From Paraphaeosphaeria minitans (Eukaryota; Ascomycota; Dothideomycetes; Pleosporales; Didymosphaeriaceae), in assembly GCA_015832175.1 (NCBI GenBank), contig WJXW01000011.1, forward strand, positions 806,001 to 870,000: a DNA stretch of 64,000 nucleotides, written 5' to 3'. Shown piece by piece: positions 1-10,831 of this stretch. The stretch's first letter is position 1. Each line of letters opens with the position of its first letter. The translations under genes were made by a program, and so were the position numbers. The notes beneath the pieces were generated by a model. It had not been told where the DNA came from. It ran no database searches and saw only the letters and a list, made by a program, of their open reading frames with translations.

Positions 1-2004
1 CGGCATGGGCGCGGGCGCCTCCATTGCGGGTGGCAGCAACGGCTATACTGTAGGCGGCGAGGGTGGATTCGAGGGTGATGGTAGGTGAGGCTGGCGTGTG
101 AGGCGCACGTTCGCGAGGGTGGCATCCGTCGTCGCCACGCAGCGCTCTCGGGCAGAACACAGCACTCTCGGCGCGCTCAAGGTTGTCGCATGTGCTTGCG
201 GGGTCTCGGGAGACGTCGTATGGGGGGCGATCGAGTGGCGGGCAGACGGTGGTGAGCGTTTGATCCGTACGTGCAGGTTGCGGAGGTGCAGGTCGCCGCT
301 CGGACCAGCTGCAGCTCTGTTCGGCCTAGTCTGCACGCAAGTGGCGTTGTGCTTTAATTGGTCCTTGGCAGCATGACCTGTGCGCTAAATCTGTCTCTCC
401 CATCTGCTATAATGTCGAGCTGGGCTAGAGTTTTGCTGCAGGTAGCTAAAGACAAAATGTGCGGTTTGCGGGAGTTCTTTTCTGTGTAGATATCTGGAAA
501 GGTCTTCAAATGGGAAAGTGAACGCCCAACCTGGGCGTACTATTTCCCGAAGGCCTGTCGAACGGAATGAGTTGGCTATGTTGAAGGCTCGATATGTCGC
601 TCTGTGATGAGCAGTCTTGTTAGGCTCACCAGACCCCACGAAGAACCAGTCTGGCAAGCTTGCATAGGTACCGGTTTGACATACTTTCGGTAGCTGGGAA
701 GGGAAGGTAATTTTGTTGCGTACAGGTGTGTTCACGCACGTCATTCCGATCCAGATCGCCCATCTTATCTGATCAAGATCAAACAGCCACACGGCATGTC
801 AGGGACACTGGGATGTTACGCAAGGTAATGACAAGGGCCGATTGTTTTGAATCTGGTCTTCTATTCCTGTCTCTATGCAGCGAACGTTTATTCAACTAGG
901 TACAGGTGATACTTAGCACAACAGTACGATACTCCTCGGCTAGACATATTACTTCAGCATACCTAGGTAGGTACTCATTGGTTTGCCCTAGCCGGTGGAA
1001 CTGTGGTTTTCTAAAACGACAAATCGAACCTCCGAACAAAAGGACTGGGCGCACAGGAGAACAAACGGGTCTAGCCAATTTACATAGCAGCATTGAGAGT
1101 TGTTTGAAGGAGTGCTGAGTTGTATCTCGTTCAGTGACTGCGACGGTGAGACGAAAGAGTCCACCCAGAAGTCGCGAAGAAAAGTTTGTAGAGTGACTTC
1201 CACACCAAAGTGAAACTGGGATAGGGTAGTTCGATGGCTGATGTACCCGCTTCGCTTGATACGAGCTTCCCTTGAGTGTAGCCTGGCCTACGGTTGCGCA
1301 CTGGTGATGGAATGTGCAACCCGAACATGGCGCAGTGGATCGCTATTATATCACAGGTCATATTGAACGCAACATGCACAGACTGTCCGTGAGTGAGAGA
1401 CGCGGTACAATCATATGTCTCTGTGATGCGCGATCATCCCCGCGCGGCGGCGTTGTTCCCACTAGATAGGGCTGGCCACGTTGGCTCCCGCATCCACACT
1501 CGCCTATCTCATCGATGCACCCCCGGCCTTTCGGTCGCGTTTCTCCGCCTCGTCATACTGCAGGATCATCGGCCCGAGCTCCATCCTCCGCGCCAGGGGC
1601 ACCATCGTCAGACTGACACTGAGGGAAATCGTACACTGAAGACCAACGCAGTCGGGAAAGAGTTGCACGTTGTTACAAGCCCATTGATTTTGAGCACCCG
1701 CATCCCGTAGCCACTATGTTACAAAATGGCCCAAAACCCGAGGAAACCCAAGATACCAAGGCTCCGATGCTATGCTGGAAAGACGACTAGGTTGTACACT
1801 CTTTCATGCACGTTGGTGTAGTGCTTGGTAATGCCCACAATCCATGCGATCCGCTCAGACAGGTGTCCCAAACATGCCAGTACACCAGTGTAGTAAAACA
1901 GCGAAAGAAGCGACCCAATGAGTCAGTGGAATCAACTTCCAAAACCCCCGACCCCAATCGTGCAAGAGTGTGCTTTGAAGAGAAGGGGCATGTGCTGCCT
2001 TGCT
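1..2004. other. No supported gene (left edge)
   Basis: About 2 kb without a reading frame that looks like protein. The open frames here are short, lack recognisable motifs and often lack an ATG. A palindromic TAGG-type motif (acctaggtagg) lies near 960-971. The last few hundred bases before 2005 are the 3' flank of the YAG7-like gene. I see no tRNA, rRNA or transposon ends. Confidence 0.5.
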
Positions 2005-3592
2005 TTACTGCTGCGACGAATCACCTCGTCCTCCGCGGAAACCACCTCCGCCTCGAGGACCGCCGCGGAAGCCGTCCCCACGGCCACCGCCACCTCGACC
2101 CCGTCCGCGGAAACTATCACCACGCGGACCGCCCCTTCCCCTTCCACGATAACCACCTCGGCCCTCGCCTTGGTATCCACCGCGTCCACGTCCACGGTTG
2201 TGAGTCACATTCTGAAATCCGTCGTCCGCGGCGGCGGGAGCTGCAGGTGGCGCCTCGGGCGTATCATCTGCCCAGCTCTGGGTGAGGTTGACAGCGGCAG
2301 GCGCAGCCGGCGTCTCAGTCTCAGCGGGGTCGCGAGAAATGATCTCGAATGACTCGGCGAGAGGGTCGTCGGAGCCAGGGCCCGGCTTGTCCCAGTTGCC
2401 TCCGGCCTGGTTTGCCGCGCCAGCATCTACGCTTGAGGCAGCAGGAGCATTCGATGTGTCCAGCTCAGCGCCGTTGACGGCACCGGTGGTTGCGTCGATT
2501 TCGGTCAATCCTGCGTGCGCAACAGTTGGGTCTGTGGAGATGGCCGTGGGCGAGTCGGTCTCGGGAGCCGTGGGCTGAGACTGTGCGACATCGTCTGCCC
2601 ATGCCTCCTCTGCGGCAAAAGGAGCTTCCTCGAGAGCAGCCTGCTTGACCTGGGCGTCTAGTTTTTATCAGTACAAGCACTTTCTGCAGTCAGTGATCTT
2701 GAAACTCACAAGTGACGCCGAGAATCTCGCCATCCGTTGAAGGCACGCTATCACGCGACCCCTCAATCAGCTTCTCAGCCGCGACTACGGCGGAAGGATC
2801 ACCACCATAGACTTGCAAAAGTGCCCCCTCGAAGGCCTTGGTGAGCTCGTTGCTGTCGTCCTCCGGCAGCTGGCGTCGAGCAGCCGCAGCGCGCAGGAAA
2901 CGAGACAAGGTCAAGAATTGCTCGCGGAAAGTCTTCTTGACCTCTAGCGCAGTCTCCTCCTTGAGTGTATCCCTCAGCTTCTCAAGCTCGTCCGAGTGTC
3001 CCTTGTGCAGAATCTCCTTCTCCTGTGCTGCCTTGCTCTGCAGCTCCTCCTCGAACTTCTTGTACGTAGTAAGCTGCTCTTCGAATTGGGCAAGCTGGCT
3101 CTGGAGAGCCGGTCGCTTCTGGTATTGGGCGCGCTGGTCGGCGTTGATCTTGCGGGTGGAGACAAGCTCGTCGAGGGACACGTCAGGGTTCGCGGCGACG
3201 ATTTCCGTGACTTTGCTCATAGCATTCTATGGTGGGTGTCAGCTGAGCCGAGATCGGCGTGAGGGGTAGTTGCATGACTTACGAGCTTCTTGTTCACGTT
3301 GCGAACATTCCTGTGAGTGCTCTCGTCAGTACATGCTGCTCCCCGCCATGCAGATGGCACGGGGCTGTGTTCCCACTTACTTCTGAAGCTCCCTGATGTA
3401 CAGGTTGTCTTCCCCGCCATTGGCCTTGCCTGCAGCGTCAGAGCTGTTGGCTCCGAGCTCAGAGGTCGTTTTGTCGGTGGTGGGCAGCGTGGGTGTTACT
3501 GATGCGGCTTCGGCCTTCGCACGCTTCTTACGGCTCGACTTGGACTCTCCAGACGCAGCTGGCGGTGGGTTCGCAACGATGTCGGCGCCCAT
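2005..3592 (-). CDS. YAG7-like protein with C-terminal RGG/GRG tail
   Basis: Four exons on the minus strand: 3592-3381, 3310-3283, 3226-2710 and 2657-2005. Donors are gtaagt, gtaagt and gtgagt, and the exons sum to 470 codons (469 aa). The N-terminus has a basic SRKKRAK patch. The middle (roughly residues 80-250) is a charged, helical, coiled-coil-like region rich in E, K and Q. This is followed by an acidic low-complexity stretch with two W-A-D-D motifs, then a C-terminal tail of about 85 residues built of GRGRGG/FRGG repeats. This layout matches fungal YAG7-like dimerisation-domain proteins. RGG tails usually bind RNA and are arginine-methylated; a link to translation or RNA metabolism is inference. 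Exon 2 is only 28 nt. The family call is from memory of domain layout, with no search. Confidence 0.75.
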
Positions 3593-4254
3593 GGTTGATT
3601 AGCACGGATTGTTGATGGAAGGAGATGGAGAGAGATGTATGCGGTTTTCGAGGGCAAGTGTATGAGGAGGAAATTGATTTGTGTGACGGTCTGGGGTTTT
3701 GGAAATTCGTCGCAAGTCGCAGCTTCCCGCAACGCGATCAACAACGAGCGCCAAGCCGCTAATGCTGCCCTTGGAAGCTACTAGACTGGTGAGGCACCAA
3801 CGTCGGATTCTCCGCGTCTCGACTCTCGACCTTGAAGACTTCAGTCCTTCCCAAGATCATTCAATTAGAGGCGAAGGCTGTCATCGTCGTCGGTGCAACC
3901 ATTCTGGAAACCAATTTCCGAAGCAAATCAATCACGGTATCTTGTTCGTGTTAACTATCTGAGACTCGCAAGAGAACAAGGCGCGGGAGAGAGCTGTTCC
4001 AAGGTTTGTCTATGGTCACATCATATAGGGCCGTCTTTGCAACTACGGACAAGAATATATGAGGGGGCCTACAATGGGACGGGCAAGGCACCGTTCCAAT
4101 AACCAAGCATAGCCTAGGCGACAGACCCATTCAGGGACGTGTGTGAAACCTCCAAAGACGGCCATACAAGCCTTCGCTTCGCACGTACTGCATAACCGTT
4201 GTCTAATCCTTAGGAGTTGTACATGAAGAAGCCTAGGAGTTCCCGAAGCCTGCC
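3593..4254. promoter_or_regulatory. Intergenic, divergent promoter region
   Basis: About 660 bp between the start of the YAG7-like gene (minus) and the start of the F-box-type gene (plus), so it should hold both 5' flanks. I see no clear repeat or conserved element beyond ordinary mixed sequence. Confidence 0.4.
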
Positions 4255-5766
4255 ATGCCCTCCCTTCCGACCGAACTCTTGGAGCAAATATTCGCCCACC
4301 TCGAGTGTCCTATGCCCCTCGACAACTGGTGGTTCTACGGAGACCAATACGATGTGTCCACTCTGAAAGATCTCGCCTCATTATCGCTAGTATGCCGAAC
4401 CTTCCACGCCATCGCCCAGCAGTTCATGTACCGCACCATTCTCACTGAAGCCTTCAATCAAGAGGACTGGAAGTTCGGGACAGGCGCAAAGTGCTCCTAG
4501 CTCGGTGCTTGGCCCAGAATCCGCGATTGGCCGCTTACGCAAGGAACGTTTGCCTTGACGTATTGTACTATGAAGAAAATTTAGAGTGTGTGGGCCTCTT
4601 AAGTAGGGCAGACGTTGGGGAGCGGGAGAAGAGATGGCTGAAAATTACGATGATGGACGGAACTCCGATGGAATGCTCGAACACTTGCGCTCATGCGGAA
4701 CCTGCAGGTCGTGGATGTCTCGGTGGGTTTGGATGCATTCGACATTACAAGCATGCTCAGCGGGCGGTCGGACATGGAGAGGATTGTGCGAGCAGTAACG
4801 GCCTTCATAGGAAAAAAACATATTACGTATCAAGCTCAAAGGGAGCTGCTCTTCAGGGCCACCCCCAATGTCCCTCCCCGACGAGATGCTATCCGAAAAC
4901 GCCCTACCGCATCTCAAAGAGCTCCGCATCAGGTACGGCAACCCCAGGACTGCCACCATCAGCATCGAGGACATCGAACCTGTTCTCCTGCACCCCGGTC
5001 TCGAGCGCCTCTACCTCGTCGCCTTCGACTATACGTCGCTCAGCCTTCGCTGGATGCGCTGGCCTCTCCACCCCAACCCTGCTCTCCAAATCTTACATCT
5101 CAGAGAATGCTTCATCGACGCACCCGGTCTCCACGACGTCCTCACGCGCTTCAGAAATCTGCACACGCTGCACATACTCTTTGGTGCCAACCGCAGATGC
5201 GAACCAGCCTACGACATCGAAAGAGATCAGTCCACTTCAAGATCGACCTGAGTGCCATCGGCGCCATGCTGAGGGAGCACGGGCGGAGCCTGGTGTCGTT
5301 CGAGCTGCACACAAACGACTTTGCCTCGTGCGGCTTAATGGTCGGACACATCGGACCGCTCAAGGAAATGACCTCGCTGCGCCACCTCAAGATTGTGGAA
5401 TGGGACTTCACGGGCCGGCGGAACCGGTGGGTACCCGCCTTAGCAGAAGTCGGCGTGTTCCGGCTGGAGGACGCGCTGCCGCCGGGGCTCGAGACGCTGT
5501 ACATGTGTCTCAACGACTGCTATGATGAGTCTTGCCCACCGGACGCACAGCTGTTTGTTATCCTAAGGAGGACGTTGGAGAGTGGCATGTTTCCGAGGCT
5601 AAGGGAGATCAAGGTGGAGAGAAATTTGGAAGATCGGACAAAGGAGCTGAAGCCGGAGATTGAAGGGTGGGAGGTTCGCATGACGGAGTTGCATCTCTGG
5701 CAGAGTGCAAGTAGCAGCGGGTGTATGCAGCTGGTGATTGAGCTCATCCGTCGTCTCCATGTCTGA
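4255..5766 (+). pseudogene. F-box / leucine-rich protein gene broken by frame changes
   Basis: The start is a good F-box: MPSLPTELLEQIFAHLE, then LASLSLVCRTFHAIAQQFMY. Homology-like sequence then continues only by changing frame repeatedly. LLARCLAQNPRLAAYARNV (from about 4494) is in frame 3; GMLEHLR (about 4672) in frame 2; MRNLQVVDVSVGL (4693) in frame 1; LPDEMLSENALPHLKELRI (about 4872) in frame 2; and HFKIDLSAIGAML (about 5228) onward to the stop at 5766 in frame 1. The later parts read as LRR-like segments (HPGLERLYL, TSLRHLKIVEW, PPGLETLYM). The breaks abut with no room for introns, so I call it a decayed gene of about 500 codons. Assembly indels are the alternative. Intact members act as substrate adaptors of SCF ubiquitin ligases. 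Confidence 0.6.
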
Positions 5767-5810
5767 GATGGATGCAATTGCGAAAGCCCACGCCGAATAC
5801 ACTGATTGAT

Positions 5811-7679
5811 TTATACCCCCCGCTGCGCTTCCACGCGCTCATGCTCCCCCAAAAGCTCCAACACTTCCTTATTCTTCTTCTTCTGCGCGATCCCCCGCGC
5901 AGTCAACCCCTTCCTCGACCCCCCCTTGATTTTCAAATCCAGCTTCGCCCCCTCGCCGACGAGATACCTCGCGACCTCGACGTAGTTCTTGTTCGCGGCC
6001 TCGTGCAGCGCGCTCCACCCATTCACGCCAGACACCTGGTCGACATCCGCCCCCTTCTCCCGCAGCTTCTTCACCATGTCCAGCTTCCCCGCTTTCGCCG
6101 CGTCCAGGAACGGCGTGCGCTTCTGGCTGTCGCGCGTGTCGACGGCAGCGCCCTTGTCAGCCAGCGCCTTCACGATGGCGGTCCGCGACCGGCGGACGGC
6201 CTCGTGCAAGGGCGTGCGGCCGTCCACGTTGACGATGTCGATGTCGAGCTTGCCACCCGGGAACGCGAGCAGCGCCTTCAGGCACTTGAGGCGGCCGCGT
6301 GAAACGCAGCAGTGCAGGGCGGACCACTTGTGGAGGGGGGTCTGTTGGTTGATGTTTGCGCCGCAGGCTCGGAGCGTCTTGAGCAGCTCGATGTTCCCGG
6401 CTGCCGCGGCGTCGAGGAAGGCGGTGCGTTTTTTGCTGTCTTTGCGGTCGATCATGGCGCCCTTTTCGGAGAGCAGGGTGAGAACTGCGGGTTTCTCGTT
6501 GAGGCTGGCGAGGTGCAGCGCGGATCGACCTTCTTTGTCGGAGAGGTCGAGCTCGATGTCGGGAGCTTGGCAGAGGGCTTCTACGACGTCGCGTCGGCCA
6601 TCTTGTGCGGCTAGGTGTAGGGGTGTTTTGCGGTCCTTGTCTTTTACGTTTACCTTTGCGCCCTCCCCGATCAGGGCTCGGACGATCTCCACGCGGTTTT
6701 TCATCGCTGCAATGTGTAGTGCCGTACGTCCACGGTTGTTCTGGATCTCTATGTCGATGTCCTTGAGGCTGAGCAGACTCTTGCAGATCCTGAGGTGACC
6801 GCCCTCGGCTGCAAGGCTCAGTGCAGTCCATCCCTTGTCTGTCTTCTCGTTCGGTGGAAAAGCGTGGTTATCCAGAAGCTCCGCAACGCGAGTCTCGTAC
6901 CCCATTGCTGCATTTTGGTGTAGTAGGTTACGTCCTCTCTTCCAAGGAGACTCCTTTCCGGCCGGGTTGGCATTGTTGCGATGTATATCTTCAAGAATGT
7001 CGACACAATCGCTGTCCGCTTTTGAAAGAATCCTTTCTTCGGCCACCCAGTCAACTCTTCCCCACATAGCGTCGAAAACGCGCTGTCCTTTCGGTTTCTT
7101 CAACCAGCATACTGTTTTCGCGATTGCCGATAATAATCTGAAGTACAGGTCCTGATAGCTGAAGTACAAATGTTCCCTCAGCTCTCCCATCTCTTTCTTG
7201 TCGCCTGGCTTGCTGTAGCATTCTCCTTCTTCGAGCGCACGGCGGACTATAATTCGAGCTACGAGGGCGACGACATCACATGCCGCTCCTTCTTCCAGGC
7301 GGTAATTCTGCTGTATGGAGAAGACCATGAAAATTCCCGCTACCGCGATCGCAGCTGGCGGACTTGCGGCCAATCCGGTGGAGACAAGTTCTTTTGTTTT
7401 CAAGACGGTTTGAACGACTTTATCGAAAGTTCCATTCTTCGATTTCATGGCACTAGCCTCGGCGCTGATAAGCTTGAGCATTTTCTGTCTTCCATTGGCT
7501 GAGCTTAAGTGGCCTGATGACGATAATCCCTTGCTTTCGGAATGCTTCTGGACGGCCTTGTGGAACTTGTCGAGCTTACTGTCCGGGTCATGCTTTAATC
7601 TTCTGTAGGCAGATCGCCACAGATCGTCGTCGCGATGGTGCTTGCTAGCATTTGTGGCTGCTGATACCATTGAGGCCAT
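5811..7679 (-). CDS. NACHT_N-like domain protein with about 11 ankyrin repeats
   Basis: One uninterrupted 622-aa frame with a true ATG at 7679. Residues about 15-235 resemble the N-terminal domain of fungal NWD/NACHT-type STAND receptors: LWRSAYRRLK opening, then a hydrophobic stretch near 101-120 and helical segments ending at DILEDI. Residues 249-615 are ankyrin repeats, with clear cores such as GRTALHIAA, RKTPLHLAA, GRTPLHEAV and GWSALHEAA. Usually a NACHT ATPase (P-loop) sits between these parts. Here none is visible, so this is an effector-like domain fused straight to a sensor-like repeat array. Residues 384-486 and 487-589 are a duplicated block. The gene ends 44 bp from the convergent F-box relic. 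A role in non-self recognition or cell death is inferred from family architecture only. Confidence 0.75.
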   Translation of the reverse strand: MASMVSAATNASKHHRDDDLWRSAYRRLKHDPDSKLDKFHKAVQKHSESKGLSSSGHLSSANGRQKMLKLISAEASAMKSKNGTFDKVVQTVLKTKELVSTGLAASPPAAIAVAGIFMVFSIQQNYRLEEGAACDVVALVARIIVRRALEEGECYSKPGDKKEMGELREHLYFSYQDLYFRLLSAIAKTVCWLKKPKGQRVFDAMWGRVDWVAEERILSKADSDCVDILEDIHRNNANPAGKESPWKRGRNLLHQNAAMGYETRVAELLDNHAFPPNEKTDKGWTALSLAAEGGHLRICKSLLSLKDIDIEIQNNRGRTALHIAAMKNRVEIVRALIGEGAKVNVKDKDRKTPLHLAAQDGRRDVVEALCQAPDIELDLSDKEGRSALHLASLNEKPAVLTLLSEKGAMIDRKDSKKRTAFLDAAAAGNIELLKTLRACGANINQQTPLHKWSALHCCVSRGRLKCLKALLAFPGGKLDIDIVNVDGRTPLHEAVRRSRTAIVKALADKGAAVDTRDSQKRTPFLDAAKAGKLDMVKKLREKGADVDQVSGVNGWSALHEAANKNYVEVARYLVGEGAKLDLKIKGGSRKGLTARGIAQKKKNKEVLELLGEHERVEAQRGV

Positions 7680-8383
7680 GGTGCAGTAACAGTGCTAACG
7701 CAGCACTGGGTTAATTTCCTTGCGGTGCCCGGTGATGAGCGCTACGACGTCTGGCGCGTGCAGACTTCTTCGAGGTCTTGGTCGAGATGAGCTGAGGCAA
7801 GGTTAAACGGTACAATAAAGTCTTGAAGAGAACAAACGATCGTTCATGACAAAGCAAGCATAATATCATCTCGTGTGCCTGATAGCTTAGGGCGGAGCAG
7901 GCTTCAGCTTTTCGCCTTGCATGCGCGCGGGGCTGTGTTTGGATTACGGTAGTCCGCAAGTGGGAGGTGGTTCACCGCCCGTCAGCCCCCACCAGATCTT
8001 CCGATCGTACCAAATTACATAGGTACTCTGCACTGATAAACTCCAATTATGCCCTCGTCTGGGATGATCTTCAATCTCCAAACTGAAAGGAAAAGTTACA
8101 TATACATATACAGAGGCTCAGCTTGCCAACGACGTGCTCTTACTTGATGCGAAAGCAGATAATCCCATGGAGATAGCTCAGATAATGTGTGCAATGAATG
8201 CGGCAATACCGTAGTAATTGTTAAGAGCGCGCTTGCTCTGATGATACAGAAGAAACCGTCAGATACTATTTGTACATTATTGTGTTCCTCCCAAGAAGCA
8301 ATACTGCCAAATGCATATGCAGGGCAGGATTTTTTAAGATTGATGGGATACATGTAGTGGCGACAAAGTCATGGTCATTGGAT
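7680..8383. other. Intergenic region without gene
   Basis: About 700 bp holding the 5' flank of the ankyrin gene and the 3' flank of the next minus-strand gene. It is fairly A/T-rich around 8080-8120 (atatacatatac). No feature is supported. Confidence 0.4.
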
Positions 8384-10336
8384 TCATAATGCTGGCCGAC
8401 GGGTTGGAGACGGTACTTCCAAAGTGGAACGCTGTGCATGAGTGCGATCGCGATCCGCGCTATTTTGGCTCGATTCCGTAGAAGGTACTTCAAGTGTGGC
8501 TCGTCGAGCGGGTATTGCGTTATGATCAGTCCATGAAGATGCTGCCCTCGTAGGAGAGGGTACCTCAAGGGTAGCTCGTCGCGCAGGTGGCCGACCCCGT
8601 TCAAGGTCTGGGAAGCTCGTTTGCGTTGACGATGAGAACTCAACTGTCTCGCATTGTGTGGCCATCCTCTCCGGACTTTCAGAAAATCCGCCCTGTCCAG
8701 GCACTGGGCTGGTGTTGGGACTGCCCTCCCTATCCGGGAATGTAAAATTACTTGGCGAAGGGCTGATGGCTCTTGAGTTCTCCTCCCGTATGACCACGTC
8801 TCTCCGTATGCTGTACTGCTTCTTGAGCTCAGTCAATTCAGGATTACGTGCAGCTTCGCCAGGGATCTCAGGGAACTCGCGCGCTCTGCTATTGTTATAC
8901 TGTTTCGCATCGTATTTGTTGTGAGCGGCAGACCCGAGTTTATCGCCAGCCTTCTGTAGCATCTCAGCAACTCTACGTCGCCCGCCTGGATCTGTAAATC
9001 TGCGCGGACGAGTGCTGTCCGTTACGAATGTTTCATGGGACCTTCGTATGCCTATAGGTACGCCATGGTCATCAAGACTTATTTGGCTTGGAGAGCCATC
9101 GCTATCTTGCTCGAGCGCAAACGTCGGTTGCCGTTGGAGATGATTCCCGCATGCACACTCTGAGGGGTTGTTGGGGGTATTAGGATGTTCTTCTCCTCCC
9201 GTCATGGCAAGAACATACAGCGATCCGAGAGCGGCCAGGACTGTACCGGCGATAGGACCCCATTGCCCGACTGAGGCTATGGGCTCGGTCTCCCAGCGCA
9301 CTTGGTGGCTGAAAAAATTGATTTCTCCAGCAACGAGGATGGCAATAATCGCGCTGCTGAACAGTGGGATCTCGACCACGCTCAGCACTCGTCGAATAGC
9401 GCCATTGATGCCGTCCATGTGCGCCTCGGTGGCACCGTTCGTTCCTTCTATTGGCGCTATGCTCCTATTCCGCTGAGCCTCCTCGCTATGTCCGAATCGC
9501 CGCTTCCAGTGAAGGGCGAGGATCTTGTCCCAGGTAAACATCAACGAGACGACAGCGGGCACGCAACATGCTGTGGCTAGCAACATGCCGGTGTTGAATG
9601 TCAAGATTGTCGGGACAGGAATGACGCCGATATTAGCGGCGGGGCCAGCGCGCAGTGGAGAATGAGGGCTTTTGGGATCATCTTCGTCGCAACGTAAATC
9701 GCATTTGGTTATCCCGTAAGGGAAATTCTTCCCACCGGAGACTTGGTCGGGGCAGATGATGGACGTGACGCGATAGAATTCGACGGCGAGAGCAAGCAGG
9801 CCCGCCAAAATGAGGCCGGTCCACAGGAAGATCAAGTTGCGACCGGGATCGTAAAAGTAGGTTTTAGACAGGCGGACGGTAAGTGGAGCCGCTAGGATGG
9901 CTATGGAACAAACCTGGAATGCTCCATAAATGTCCATGTCGACGACGCCTAGAAGACAGAATCAGTGGTTGAGGCACGGCGTATCCTGGGCGGGAGTGCG
10001 AAACGGACCATTGACGTGGAGCGAGGCGAGCACGAGTGCGTGCAACGAGCCGACAGCGGGCAGCAGCAATGCAGCGGCCAGGCAGGCTTTTCGAAGCCAC
10101 ACAATGTTGCGCGCAAGCACGCAAGCCGCGACGAGAACGTAGTAACTAGGTAGGACGTTGTGAGTAACGGTTCCGTCCATCGAGGTGGGGCGGATGGGCA
10201 CATACAGCACCCGCGACCCGGGCCCATACTGGCCGGAGACAGGCCAGGCACAGACGACTCGCAGACCCTCAGTCGCATTGCCTGTGGCACGAATTGCAAC
10301 ATCAGCCAGTTCTGGTGTGGGGAGCAAGGCCGGCAT
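8384..10336 (-). CDS. Uncharacterised multi-pass membrane protein with RATLEVPS repeats
   Basis: Two exons: 10336-10009 and 9948-8384, joined across a 60-bp intron (gtccgt...ttctag), giving 630 aa. The junction reads HVN-GVVDMDIYGAF. Exon 1 has LPSYYVLVAACVLARN and a hydrophobic LAAALLLPAVGSLHALVLA segment. Exon 2 adds further membrane segments (FLWTGLILAGLLALAVEF, a stretch around TGMLLATACCVPAVVSLMF, LFSSAIIAILVAGEI, GTVLAALGSLYVLAM). After these comes a long hydrophilic, probably cytosolic tail of about 300 residues. The tail ends in three copies of a short repeat, RRATLEVPSPT / RRATLEVPSTE / RSTLEVPSPT. I do not recognise the family. An in-frame upstream ATG at 10420 is an alternative start. 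The 5' end faces the transporter at 10832 across about 500 bp. Confidence 0.7.
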
Positions 10337-10831
10337 AGCATCTGGAGAGAAGGGCTGGGGGTGAGTCCATGAGGGCCAGCAGTGGTCGCGGTAGAGAGGC
10401 TGACAGCGCCGAGGACGCAACGGTGCTTTTGAGCCTCATGCAGGAAGGCATTGGAGCAGTGACCGGACAATGAGGCCAACAGGGCCAACGAGGGCTGGTA
10501 GGGCAATGATGGGCGGAGTCGTAAGCCGCCGTCATCGAGGCTGTGTTGACGGCCGCGTCCGATGTTGTGAGGAGCGAGAGCGAACCACACATGGAGGCGG
10601 AGGCGGAGGCGGCGCTGAGGCGGCGCTAAACCGCGATAGGCCACGCTAAACCGCGATAGGCTGCCCGCAAACCTGGTTGAACCGGTGAGAGTGCAGGCCA
10701 GCAGCCCGCACCCAAGTATCCCAAAAACTGCAGACCCAGAGTCCAAGCAGCATTCCTATCTGAAGCCTCGCTGAGGTTTATCACGAAGAGAGGTGCCCTT
10801 GTCGCACGCGCCTGGCCAGCGCAATCCCGAA
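10337..10831. promoter_or_regulatory. Bidirectional promoter region with a tandem 17-bp repeat
   Basis: About 495 bp separates the two divergent membrane-protein starts. It contains a perfect direct repeat, cgctaaaccgcgatagg, at 10624-10640 and 10644-10660 (20-bp spacing). Just before it is a GGCGGA/GGCGCT-rich stretch at about 10588-10626. A regulatory role is inference. Confidence 0.4.

Noticed and set aside
5989..6798. Plus-strand open frame of 269 codons
   Set aside because: Antisense shadow of the GC-rich ankyrin repeats; no motif of its own.
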